Part shown: in pieces, positions 1 through 4,636 of the stretch
How positions within the stretch are numbered: the stretch's first letter is position 1
Layout: each line of letters starts with the position of its first letter
Origin: Hydrogenothermaceae bacterium
GTDB taxonomy: Bacteria; Aquificota; Aquificia; Aquificales; Hydrogenothermaceae
Direction of reading: 5' to 3'
Length of the DNA: 7,620 nucleotides
NCBI GenBank assembly: GCA_015490675.1
Contig: WFXI01000014.1
Span: forward strand, 1-7,620
The notes under the pieces: generated by a model
The model's database searches: none
What the model was told of the DNA's origin: nothing
Seen by the model: only the letters and a program-made list of their open reading frames with translations
Made by a program: the position numbers and the translations under genes

Positions 1-1
1 A

Positions 2-457
2 ATAAAATCTATCAAAGATTTAAAAGGAAAAACCTTAACCCTTGGAAGTTCAATTTGTGCAAGCAATGCAATTATGCCCCTTTATGTGCTTTATCAAATA
101 GGGATAAAACACGAAGACTTATTAGATTTGTGGAGTTCTGGAACAGATAAAGGAGCTATATTAAATGTAATTGCAGGTTTTGCAGATGGAGCAGGAGTAA
201 ACGAAGAAAGTTTTGATAAATATTCAAAAGGGAAACTAAGAATATTAATAAAAACCCCTTATGTTCCAAGGTATATTCTTTTTATAAAAAAAGATTTTCC
301 AGAAAAGGGAAATTTAAAAATTGCTCTATTTTCCTTAAAGAAAAAAGAAATTTTACAAAAAATAGGCATAGATGGCTTTGTTAAAGTAAATAAAAAAGAT
401 TTAGAAATTATAAGAAACTATAAAAATATATTAAGCCTATATCCAATATTAAAATGA
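2..457 (+). CDS. PhnD-like phosphate/phosphonate-type periplasmic binding protein, C-terminal part (5' end outside window)
   Basis: The reading frame is open from base 2, so the gene starts left of the window and only the last 151 residues are visible. They follow the pattern of PhnD-type (PF12974-like) ABC substrate-binding proteins: a DLKGKTLTLGSS strand-turn, a serine-rich ligand-loop region (SSICASNAIMP), the segment LWSSGTDKGAILNVIAGFADGAGVN, then KLRILIKTPYVPRYILFIKKDFPEK, and a closing KKKEILQKIGIDGFVKVNKKDLEII. The Met at 74 is internal to the conserved fold and is not the start. The protein would bind a small oxyanion-type ligand in the periplasm; the ligand cannot be read from the sequence. 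The stop overlaps the start of the downstream histidine kinase by 4 nt (ATGA), so the two are translationally coupled. This favours a sensory rather than a transport role. No permease or ATPase gene is seen, but the left side is cut off. Confidence 0.8.
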   Translation: MKSIKDLKGKTLTLGSSICASNAIMPLYVLYQIGIKHEDLLDLWSSGTDKGAILNVIAGFADGAGVNEESFDKYSKGKLRILIKTPYVPRYILFIKKDFPEKGNLKIALFSLKKKEILQKIGIDGFVKVNKKDLEIIRNYKNILSLYPILK

Positions 458-2034
458 AAAAATTCTCAATAAAATGGAAAGCTTCACTAGCAGTTTCAAT
501 TTACATACTTGCCCTCTTATTTGGGGCAATTCTTTTAACCACAATTATTTTTGAAAAAAAACTTGTAAAAGAGAAAAACAACTCTACAATAGAAACTATA
601 AAAAGTATTGTAGAAAGCTATAAAGAAAGCTTTGTTGTAAATAGATTAGACAAAATAGATGAAATGATTCAAAAAATAAAAGAAATTCCAGCAGTTAAAG
701 AAATTTTAGTGTTGTCTAAAGAAGGAAAGGTAATAGGTAGTAATAACTGGGATTATATAGGTAAATTAGATAAAGAAACAACAAAGGTCTTTAGCAATAC
801 GGATAAAATTTTAATCATAAATAATAATTATCCTTTGACAAATTTATTTTATAAAGTTCAAATAAATGGAGATACTTTAGGATATGTTATTGTTAAATAC
901 GACCAGAGCCTTATAAAACAAAATGTAGATAATGAAATAATATCCTTTATTATTCAAGGTATTACAATCACTCTATTCGTAATAATAGCATCATTTATTG
1001 GAACTTTTCTAATAACAGGAACAATAATAAAACCTCTTATTGATTTAAAAGAAAAGATATTTGATATAACAACAAAAGACTTTAAGCAAGCAAAGATATT
1101 AGATAAACCTTTAAAAATTGAAAAAGATAAAAGTTGCCCTAAAAAAATCGCAGAAAAATGCTGGATAGTTTCGGAAAATCCACAGGAAGATTTAGATAAA
1201 CTTGGAGAAAAAGCAATAAAAGAATGTGTTAAGTGTGAAAAATATCAGCAATTAGCTAAAGATGAGATAGAAGAGCTTTACTTTAGTTTTTGCATAATGA
1301 TTGCATCTTTAAAAGACTATCTTCATAAACTAGAAGAAGCTTATAAAGAAAGAGAAGCTCTGAATTGTATGGCAACAATGGGAGAAATGAGTGCAAAAAT
1401 CGCTCACGAAATAAAAAATGCTTTGTATGCAATAGGAAATGCGGCAAGTTATATGAAACAAAATATAAATAATGAGATAGTTAAAGAGTTTTCTAGCGTA
1501 ATAAAAGACGAAGTAAACAGATTAAATGAAATGACTGTATCTTTTTTAAATTTCTCAAAACTATTAGAGCCAAAATTTGAGTTAAATGATTTAAATGAAG
1601 AAATAAAACACGCTGTAAAACTTTTGAAAGATGACTTTGATTATGAAAATGTAAAACTAATTGTAAATCTTGGGGATATTCCTAAATTTAAATTTGATAA
1701 AAATATGATTAAACAAGTTTTGTTTAATATGCTACTAAATTCTTTAGATGCAGTTAAAGAAAAAAATCAAAAAGAAAAATTTGTAAAAATATCAACATAT
1801 TTAAAAGAAGAAAACGACGAAAAGTTTGTAGTTCTAGAAATTGAAGACAATGGAGTCGGTATAAAAAAGGAAAACCTAGAAAAAGTATTTAAACCGTTTT
1901 TCACAACAAAACAGAAAGGAACAGGTCTAGGATTGCCTATGGTTTATAAAATAATTAGAAGCCACAATGGAAACATTTTTGTTGAAAGTGAATATGGAAA
2001 ATGGACAAAGTTTGTAATTCTATTCAAAGTTTAG
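454..2034 (+). CDS. Membrane sensor histidine kinase with four-cysteine linker
   Basis: 526 residues. TM1 is at about residues 11-33 and TM2 at about 162-188, enclosing a periplasmic sensor of about 130 residues. A HAMP-like start follows TM2 (IIKPL, residues 191-195). Before the kinase core lies an insert with Cys228, Cys236 (in a CW pair), Cys258 and Cys261 (CxxC), followed by a probable coiled coil (about 270-305). The kinase core has an H-box with the phospho-acceptor His318 (AHEIKNAL, where the usual Pro after Asn is Ala), an N-box around Asn425/Asn429 (FNMLLNSLDAV), a G1 box DNGVGI at 465-470, an F region (FKPFFTTK) and a G2 box GTGLGLP at 489-495. It is therefore a catalytically complete HisKA/HATPase_c kinase. 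The start overlaps the PhnD-like gene by 4 nt, suggesting that the binding protein delivers the signal. No response regulator lies beside it in this window. The cysteines could bind metal or act as a redox switch; that is inference. Confidence 0.9.
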   Translation: MKKFSIKWKASLAVSIYILALLFGAILLTTIIFEKKLVKEKNNSTIETIKSIVESYKESFVVNRLDKIDEMIQKIKEIPAVKEILVLSKEGKVIGSNNWDYIGKLDKETTKVFSNTDKILIINNNYPLTNLFYKVQINGDTLGYVIVKYDQSLIKQNVDNEIISFIIQGITITLFVIIASFIGTFLITGTIIKPLIDLKEKIFDITTKDFKQAKILDKPLKIEKDKSCPKKIAEKCWIVSENPQEDLDKLGEKAIKECVKCEKYQQLAKDEIEELYFSFCIMIASLKDYLHKLEEAYKEREALNCMATMGEMSAKIAHEIKNALYAIGNAASYMKQNINNEIVKEFSSVIKDEVNRLNEMTVSFLNFSKLLEPKFELNDLNEEIKHAVKLLKDDFDYENVKLIVNLGDIPKFKFDKNMIKQVLFNMLLNSLDAVKEKNQKEKFVKISTYLKEENDEKFVVLEIEDNGVGIKKENLEKVFKPFFTTKQKGTGLGLPMVYKIIRSHNGNIFVESEYGKWTKFVILFKV

Positions 2035-2100
2035 CTTTTTAATTTTTTCTTTTTTTTATTTTAATTAATTAATTTTTAATAATAAAAATAATAATAGTAC
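2035..2100. other. AT-rich DNA unwinding element with DnaA-trio-like repeats
   Basis: The segment is nearly pure A/T directly after the kinase stop codon. Read 3' to 5' on the plus strand from 2097 down to 2077 it falls into seven consecutive triplets, GAT-AAT-AAT-AAA-AAT-AAT-AAT. Each fits the DnaA-trio consensus 3'-[G/A]A[T/A]-5' described for bacterial unwinding elements. They lie 12 bp from the first DnaA box (2110-2118). As I recall the Bacillus subtilis arrangement, the strand and orientation relative to that box are the same. The low-complexity sequence makes chance matches easier, so the trio reading is supportive rather than proof. Confidence 0.6.
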
Positions 2101-2109
2101 TGCATTTTC

Positions 2110-2118
2110 TGTGGATAA
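2110..2118 (-). promoter_or_regulatory. DUE-proximal DnaA box
   Basis: Perfect TTATCCACA on the minus strand. It stands alone, 12 bp from the trio-like AT segment on its left and 57 bp from the main box array on its right. It is therefore the candidate anchor box from which a DnaA filament would enter the unwinding element. Confidence 0.75.
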
Positions 2119-2147
2119 CTTTTTAAAATTTCTTTCTAATCCTTGTA

Positions 2148-2160
2148 TATCAATACTTTG
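2148..2160 (+). promoter_or_regulatory. Possible IHF-type bending site in the origin
   Basis: TATCAATACTTTG is a full match to the enteric IHF consensus WATCAANNNNTTR. It lies between the DUE-proximal box and the main array, the same relative place as the IHF site in E. coli oriC. Whether this organism has IHF with that specificity is unknown, and such a short AT-rich match can occur by chance. Confidence 0.3.
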
Positions 2161-2171
2161 ATTGATTTTAC

Positions 2172-2220
2172 AGGTTGTGGATAACTTGTGGATAAGTTGT
2201 GGATAACCTGTGGATAACTT
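2172..2220 (+). repeat. 49-bp direct repeat, copy 1
   Basis: A 49-bp segment holding four complete 11-bp-phased DnaA boxes (starts 2176, 2187, 2198, 2209) is repeated perfectly 206 bp downstream at 2378-2426. The bases just outside differ (C/T on the left, G/C on the right), which fixes the ends. Identity of the spacers as well as the boxes suggests segmental duplication or gene conversion within the origin. Confidence 0.9.
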
Positions 2221-2249
2221 GTGGATAACTCAGGGTATATTGTGGATAA
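2176..2249 (-). promoter_or_regulatory. DnaA-box array A: five boxes at 11-bp phase plus one more
   Basis: Perfect minus-strand boxes begin at 2176, 2187, 2198, 2209 and 2220. Each start is exactly 11 bp after the last, with 2-nt spacers CT, GT, CC, CT. A sixth box follows at 2241-2249. All share one orientation and, at roughly one helical turn apart, one face of the helix, which suits cooperative head-to-tail DnaA binding. Confidence 0.85.
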
Positions 2250-2258
2250 CTTGGCTTT

Positions 2259-2298
2259 ATTTTTGAGTTATCCACAGGATTTTTGAGTTATCCACAGG
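2259..2298 (+). repeat. 20-bp tandem repeat carrying the two plus-strand DnaA boxes
   Basis: The unit ATTTTTGAGTTATCCACAGG occurs twice head to tail (2259-2278 and 2279-2298) without a mismatch. Each copy contains one perfect TTATCCACA (2268-2276 and 2288-2296). These are the only two boxes on the plus strand and lie in the middle of the array, so box polarity switches here and switches back at 2303. Confidence 0.9.
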
Positions 2299-2302
2299 GG
2301 GT

Positions 2303-2336
2303 TGTGGATAACTTTTGTGGATAACTATGTGGATAA
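2303..2336 (-). promoter_or_regulatory. DnaA-box array B: three boxes
   Basis: Perfect minus-strand boxes at 2303-2311, 2316-2324 and 2328-2336. Start-to-start spacing is 13 and 12 bp, slightly looser than the 11-bp phase of the flanking arrays. Confidence 0.8.
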
Positions 2337-2377
2337 CTTCTCTTATTATTGATATTAAAGGCTCAAATGATAATTTT

Positions 2378-2426
2378 AGGTTGTGGATAACTTGTGGATA
2401 AGTTGTGGATAACCTGTGGATAACTT
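2378..2426 (+). repeat. 49-bp direct repeat, copy 2 (DnaA-box array C)
   Basis: Perfect second copy of the 2172-2220 segment, containing DnaA boxes at 2382-2390, 2393-2401, 2404-2412 and 2415-2423, again at 11-bp phase. It lies about 60 bp before the mtnD start codon. Confidence 0.9.
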
Positions 2427-2476
2427 CATAAGAAATACTCCTTAAACTAGATTAAAATAATATTAAATAAAAGTTT

Positions 2477-2482
2477 GGAGGT
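2477..2482 (+). promoter_or_regulatory. Shine-Dalgarno site of mtnD
   Basis: GGAGGT lies 6 nt before the ATG at 2489 and fixes that start. No convincing promoter hexamers are visible between the last DnaA box and this site. Confidence 0.8.
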
Positions 2483-2488
2483 ATAAAA

Positions 2489-3028
2489 ATGCCAAGATTA
2501 GTTTTTAAAAGCAGTGGAAAAGTAATAGAAAATCCAGAAGAGATAAAAAACTTTTTAGCCAAATATGGAGTATTATACGATAGATGGGGAGTTGATAGAT
2601 TACCAAAACATTTGATTGAAAATTATGAATTAACAGAAGAAGAACAACAGGCTATTATAGATGCTTATAAAGAAGAACTAGAGAAGCTAAAAAAAGAAAA
2701 AGGGTATATTACAGAGGATATAGTAGTTTTATCTGAAAAAACACCTAACTTAGAAGCACTTTTAGAAAAATTCAAGAGAGAGCATCATCATGTTGATGAT
2801 GAAGTAAGATTTGTTGTAGATGGAAGTGGAGTATTCCCTTTAAAACTAGATGGAGAAGTAGTTGAAGTTTGGGTCGAAGCTGGAGATTTAATTGTTGTTC
2901 CAGCGGGAACTAGACACTGGTTTGAATTAGATGAAAATAGAAAAATTAAATGTATTAGGGTATTTAAAACTCCTGCAGGTTGGGAAGCTATTTATGATGA
3001 AAACTGTACAGCTACAATGGAAGATTAG
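2489..3028 (+). CDS. mtnD: Acireductone dioxygenase (ARD), methionine salvage
   Basis: 179 residues, the normal length for ARD, a cupin-fold metalloenzyme of the cytoplasm. It oxidises the acireductone 1,2-dihydroxy-3-keto-5-methylthiopentene. The Fe form gives the methionine precursor 2-keto-4-methylthiobutyrate plus formate; the Ni form of some homologues gives CO. The metal ligands are all visible: His99 and His101 and Glu105 in EHHHVDDEVRF, and His143 in AGTRHWFEL. The family motif VDGSGVFPL follows the first metal motif. The metal cannot be told from sequence. No other methionine-salvage gene is nearby, so it appears to be a stand-alone unit between the origin and an envelope gene cluster. 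The start is set by the GGAGGT site 6 nt upstream. Confidence 0.92.
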   Translation: MPRLVFKSSGKVIENPEEIKNFLAKYGVLYDRWGVDRLPKHLIENYELTEEEQQAIIDAYKEELEKLKKEKGYITEDIVVLSEKTPNLEALLEKFKREHHHVDDEVRFVVDGSGVFPLKLDGEVVEVWVEAGDLIVVPAGTRHWFELDENRKIKCIRVFKTPAGWEAIYDENCTATMED

Positions 3029-3040
3029 ATAAAAATCTAA
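3025..3040 (+). terminator. Weak hairpin at the end of mtnD
   Basis: TTAGAT-AAAA-ATCTAA forms a perfect 6-bp stem that includes the stop codon TAG (3026-3028). The stem is AU-rich and only a short T-containing stretch follows, so termination here would be inefficient. Confidence 0.3.
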
Positions 3041-3049
3041 GATTTTATA

Positions 3050-3090
3050 TCCCCTTTCTTTTCTTCCCTCTCTCCTCTTTTTTTCTCTTC
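3050..3090 (+). other. 41-nt homopyrimidine tract
   Basis: Every base from 3050 to 3090 is C or T, with a C-rich beginning. The transcript of this stretch would be unstructured, G-free and C-containing, which resembles a Rho-loading site downstream of mtnD. A homopurine/homopyrimidine run can also adopt triplex structure. Which of these applies, if any, is not shown by the sequence. Confidence 0.5.
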
Positions 3091-3098
3091 AATTCATA

Positions 3099-3117
3099 CA
3101 GTTAACACTCAGTTAAC
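3099..3117 (+). promoter_or_regulatory. 11-bp-spaced direct repeat, candidate response-regulator site
   Basis: CAGTTAAC occurs at 3099-3106 and again at 3110-3117, exactly 11 bp apart, the geometry bound by OmpR/PhoB-type regulators. A -10-like TATACT lies at 3128-3133 and no good -35 is seen, so the repeat occupies the place a bound activator would. The OmpR-family regulator encoded at 4637 is the obvious candidate to bind here; that link is inference. Confidence 0.45.
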
Positions 3118-3160
3118 TTTACTTTTATATACTTTTATCAGTAAAAAATAAAACTTTTTT

Positions 3161-3167
3161 AGGAGGT
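3161..3167 (+). promoter_or_regulatory. Strong Shine-Dalgarno site of the charged periplasmic protein gene
   Basis: AGGAGGT lies 7 nt before the ATG at 3175. It selects that ATG over the second one at 3181 and suggests a high translation rate. Confidence 0.8.
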
Positions 3168-3174
3168 AAGTATC

Positions 3175-3738
3175 ATGAAGATGAAAAAACTATTAGTATC
3201 TGGGATCTTGACTTTAGGTTTTGTTGGGGTAGGTTTTGCAGCTCAAAACCAAGGTAGTGGAACAAATGTGTCAGTAGATGTTCAAAATCAGGGAACTTCT
3301 ACACAAGTTGATGTTCAGGTTGGAGCAAGTGCAGGAGGTACTTTACCAGCAGATATCCAAACTATTATCCAGCAAATAAAAAATGCTCCTGAATCTGAAA
3401 GATACATTTATATGAACCAACTTAAAATGAAGTTAAGAGAACTCTCTGCTGAAGAAAGACATGAAATAATGAAAGAAATTATGGATGAACTGCATGAAGG
3501 TAGAGAAGAAAAATCAGAACATTATGTTGATATGGAAAAAACTTATGAACATGAAATGGAAATGGAAGACAGAAATGAACATGCTGGAATGGCTCAGGAA
3601 AAACTTATGGAAAGAGAACATGAGCTAGAAGAAAGAAAATCAGAATTCCAAGAAAGATCTAACTTTAGATATCAAGAAAGAGAAGAAAGAGAAGTAGAAA
3701 GAGAATATGAAGAAAGACATGGAAGAGATTGGGACTAA
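3175..3738 (+). CDS. Exported, highly charged Met/His/Glu-rich protein of unknown function
   Basis: 187 residues. A Sec signal peptide (MKMKK, then a hydrophobic stretch to about residue 21) is probably cleaved after Ala22 or Ala23. Residues 24-50 hold two imperfect repeats starting QNQG and rich in Gln/Asn/Thr/Val. Residues 58-105 look helical (PADIQTIIQQIKNAPESERYIYMNQLKMKLRELSAEE). From about 93 to the end the protein is almost all Glu, Arg, Lys, His and Met, a likely long helix or coiled coil. Residues 96-149 carry six His (96, 107, 116, 126, 136, 149) and eight Met (99, 103, 120, 128, 130, 139, 145 included), and there is no Cys. This composition recalls periplasmic metal- or stress-related proteins of the CpxP/ZraP kind, but I recognise no family motif. 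It has its own promoter region and ends at a strong terminator, so it is probably a single-gene transcript next to the two-component operon. Confidence 0.85.
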   Translation: MKMKKLLVSGILTLGFVGVGFAAQNQGSGTNVSVDVQNQGTSTQVDVQVGASAGGTLPADIQTIIQQIKNAPESERYIYMNQLKMKLRELSAEERHEIMKEIMDELHEGREEKSEHYVDMEKTYEHEMEMEDRNEHAGMAQEKLMEREHELEERKSEFQERSNFRYQEREEREVEREYEERHGRDWD

Positions 3739-3771
3739 TAAGCCCCAATCCCTAGGGTAGTTGCCGGCAAC
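3727..3771 (+). other. Cluster of palindromes preceding the terminator
   Basis: GATTGGG (3727-3733, overlapping the end of the coding region) can pair with CCCAATC (3744-3750). It is followed by the perfect palindromes CCCTAGGG (3750-3757) and GTTGCCGGCAAC (3760-3771). Together with the terminator palindrome at 3775-3790 they make a GC-rich structured 3' end unlike the AT-rich surroundings. A possible role is protecting the mRNA 3' end or acting as an operator; neither is shown. Confidence 0.5.
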
Positions 3772-3774
3772 AAT

Positions 3775-3796
3775 GGGAGCTTAAGCTCCCTTTTTT
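3775..3796 (+). terminator. Strong intrinsic terminator
   Basis: The perfect 16-bp palindrome GGGAGCTTAAGCTCCC (6-bp GC-rich stem, TTAA loop) is followed at once by six T. It ends the transcript of the charged periplasmic protein gene and separates it from the barrel-protein operon. Confidence 0.9.
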
Positions 3797-3804
3797 CTTC
3801 TAAA

Positions 3805-3810
3805 TATAAT
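3805..3810 (+). promoter_or_regulatory. Possible -10 element of the barrel-protein operon
   Basis: A perfect TATAAT lies between the terminator and the start at 3837. The -35 position would fall inside the terminator (around TTAAGC at 3781-3786), which matches poorly, so this is either an activator-dependent promoter or chance in AT-rich DNA. Confidence 0.35.
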
Positions 3811-3836
3811 AACAAAATGAAATATGGAGGAAAAAG

Positions 3837-4634
3837 ATGAAAAAATATAAAAAACTATTAGGGGCACTATTAGTTTCTTCAACATTTGCATTTGCATTTA
3901 CAGATAGTGATTTAGATGGAGTTGATGACTCTATAGATAAATGTCCAAATACTCCTTTTGATCAAATTGTAGGACAGGATGGATGTCCTATAGGGAAAGT
4001 AGGTCAAGAACAGCAATCTGGAAGAAAAGGTAAGTTCTACTTTAAAGTTGGTTTAGGTTACAACACTGAAAAATCAAATGACTCCACATATTCTGCAGCT
4101 TCTATAGCTTATGCCTATAAAGGCTTTTATGTTTCTTGGTCTACTAATTACTATTTATATGATAGTGTAGTTAAGGATGGTGGTCTTGGTGATAGCTTTT
4201 TATATTTAAGTTATTCCTTTTTTTCTATAAAAAACTTATATACAACAGTTGGACTTAATACTAAAGTTCCAACTGGAGAAGATAGGTTTAGTGATGGGTA
4301 TTTTGACTATACTCCATCTATAAGTTTTGATTACATTAGAGGAAAAGATGACTATTTCATTTATTATGGACATACATTTAAAGGAAATCCAAATCTAAAA
4401 GATACAGATGCTTTTTCTATTGGTGCAGGATATCAACTTACAAAAAGGTTTTACAGTAGTTTATCTTTAGATGGAGTATCTTCCTCTGTTTCTCAAAAAT
4501 TTAGGTATCAGCTTACTTATTTTGGCTTATATAATTTCACACGAAAATATTACGGCACTTTAAGTTATAGTTATGGTTTAAATGACATTGCAATAGATCA
4601 CTCCATTTTTACAAAATTTGGGGTTAGGTTCTAA
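3837..4634 (+). CDS. Outer-membrane beta-barrel protein with thrombospondin type 3 calcium-binding repeat
   Basis: 265 residues. The signal peptide (MKKYKK plus a hydrophobic core) is probably cut after Ala20. The mature protein opens with DSDLDGVDDSIDKCPNTP (from residue 23), a thrombospondin type 3 repeat of the kind found in OmpA-like proteins. Its aspartates bind calcium, and Cys36 and Cys50 probably form a disulfide. From about residue 65 the sequence alternates aromatic and polar residues in repeated strands (FYFKVGLGYN, FLYLSYSFF, GTLSYSYGLN). It ends in FTKFGVRF, whose C-terminal Phe is the usual BAM assembly signal. The GLGD and PTGEDRF segments resemble small transporter-like barrel proteins of the phenol-degradation MetA type, at low confidence. 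Gene order (barrel, regulator, kinase) with a 2-bp gap to the regulator marks one operon. GGAGG at 3826-3830 sets the start. Confidence 0.85.
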   Translation: MKKYKKLLGALLVSSTFAFAFTDSDLDGVDDSIDKCPNTPFDQIVGQDGCPIGKVGQEQQSGRKGKFYFKVGLGYNTEKSNDSTYSAASIAYAYKGFYVSWSTNYYLYDSVVKDGGLGDSFLYLSYSFFSIKNLYTTVGLNTKVPTGEDRFSDGYFDYTPSISFDYIRGKDDYFIYYGHTFKGNPNLKDTDAFSIGAGYQLTKRFYSSLSLDGVSSSVSQKFRYQLTYFGLYNFTRKYYGTLSYSYGLNDIAIDHSIFTKFGVRF

Positions 4635-4636
4635 AG

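Larger units (their letters stand above)
2035..2426. other. oriC: Putative chromosomal replication origin (oriC) in the 2035-2488 gene-free region
   Basis: The intergenic stretch between the kinase and mtnD holds 16 perfect copies of the consensus DnaA box TTATCCACA between 2110 and 2423. I counted them by eye. Fourteen read TGTGGATAA on the plus strand, starting at 2110, 2176, 2187, 2198, 2209, 2220, 2241, 2303, 2316, 2328, 2382, 2393, 2404 and 2415. Two read TTATCCACA, starting at 2268 and 2288. To the left is a segment of about 65 bp that is almost entirely A and T (2035-2100), a natural unwinding element. An AT-rich element beside a box cluster is the standard bacterial oriC layout. No plasmid-type Rep gene is present. 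The alternative is a DnaA-titration site (datA-like). The remaining bases to 2488 carry only the mtnD leader and its ribosome-binding site. Confidence 0.85.

Noticed and set aside
74..457. Start of the PhnD-like gene at the ATG at 74
   Set aside because: The frame is open to base 2 and the upstream residues (DLKGKTLTLGSS) belong to the conserved fold, so the ATG is internal.
2035..2060. Intrinsic terminator after the left histidine kinase
   Set aside because: The T-rich stretch has no GC-rich inverted repeat in front of it; it is better explained as part of the origin unwinding element.
2110..2423. CRISPR array or plasmid iterons
   Set aside because: The repeats are the 9-bp DnaA box with 2-nt to variable spacers, not 25-40 bp repeats with unique spacers. 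There is no Rep gene, and the flanking genes are ordinary chromosomal genes.
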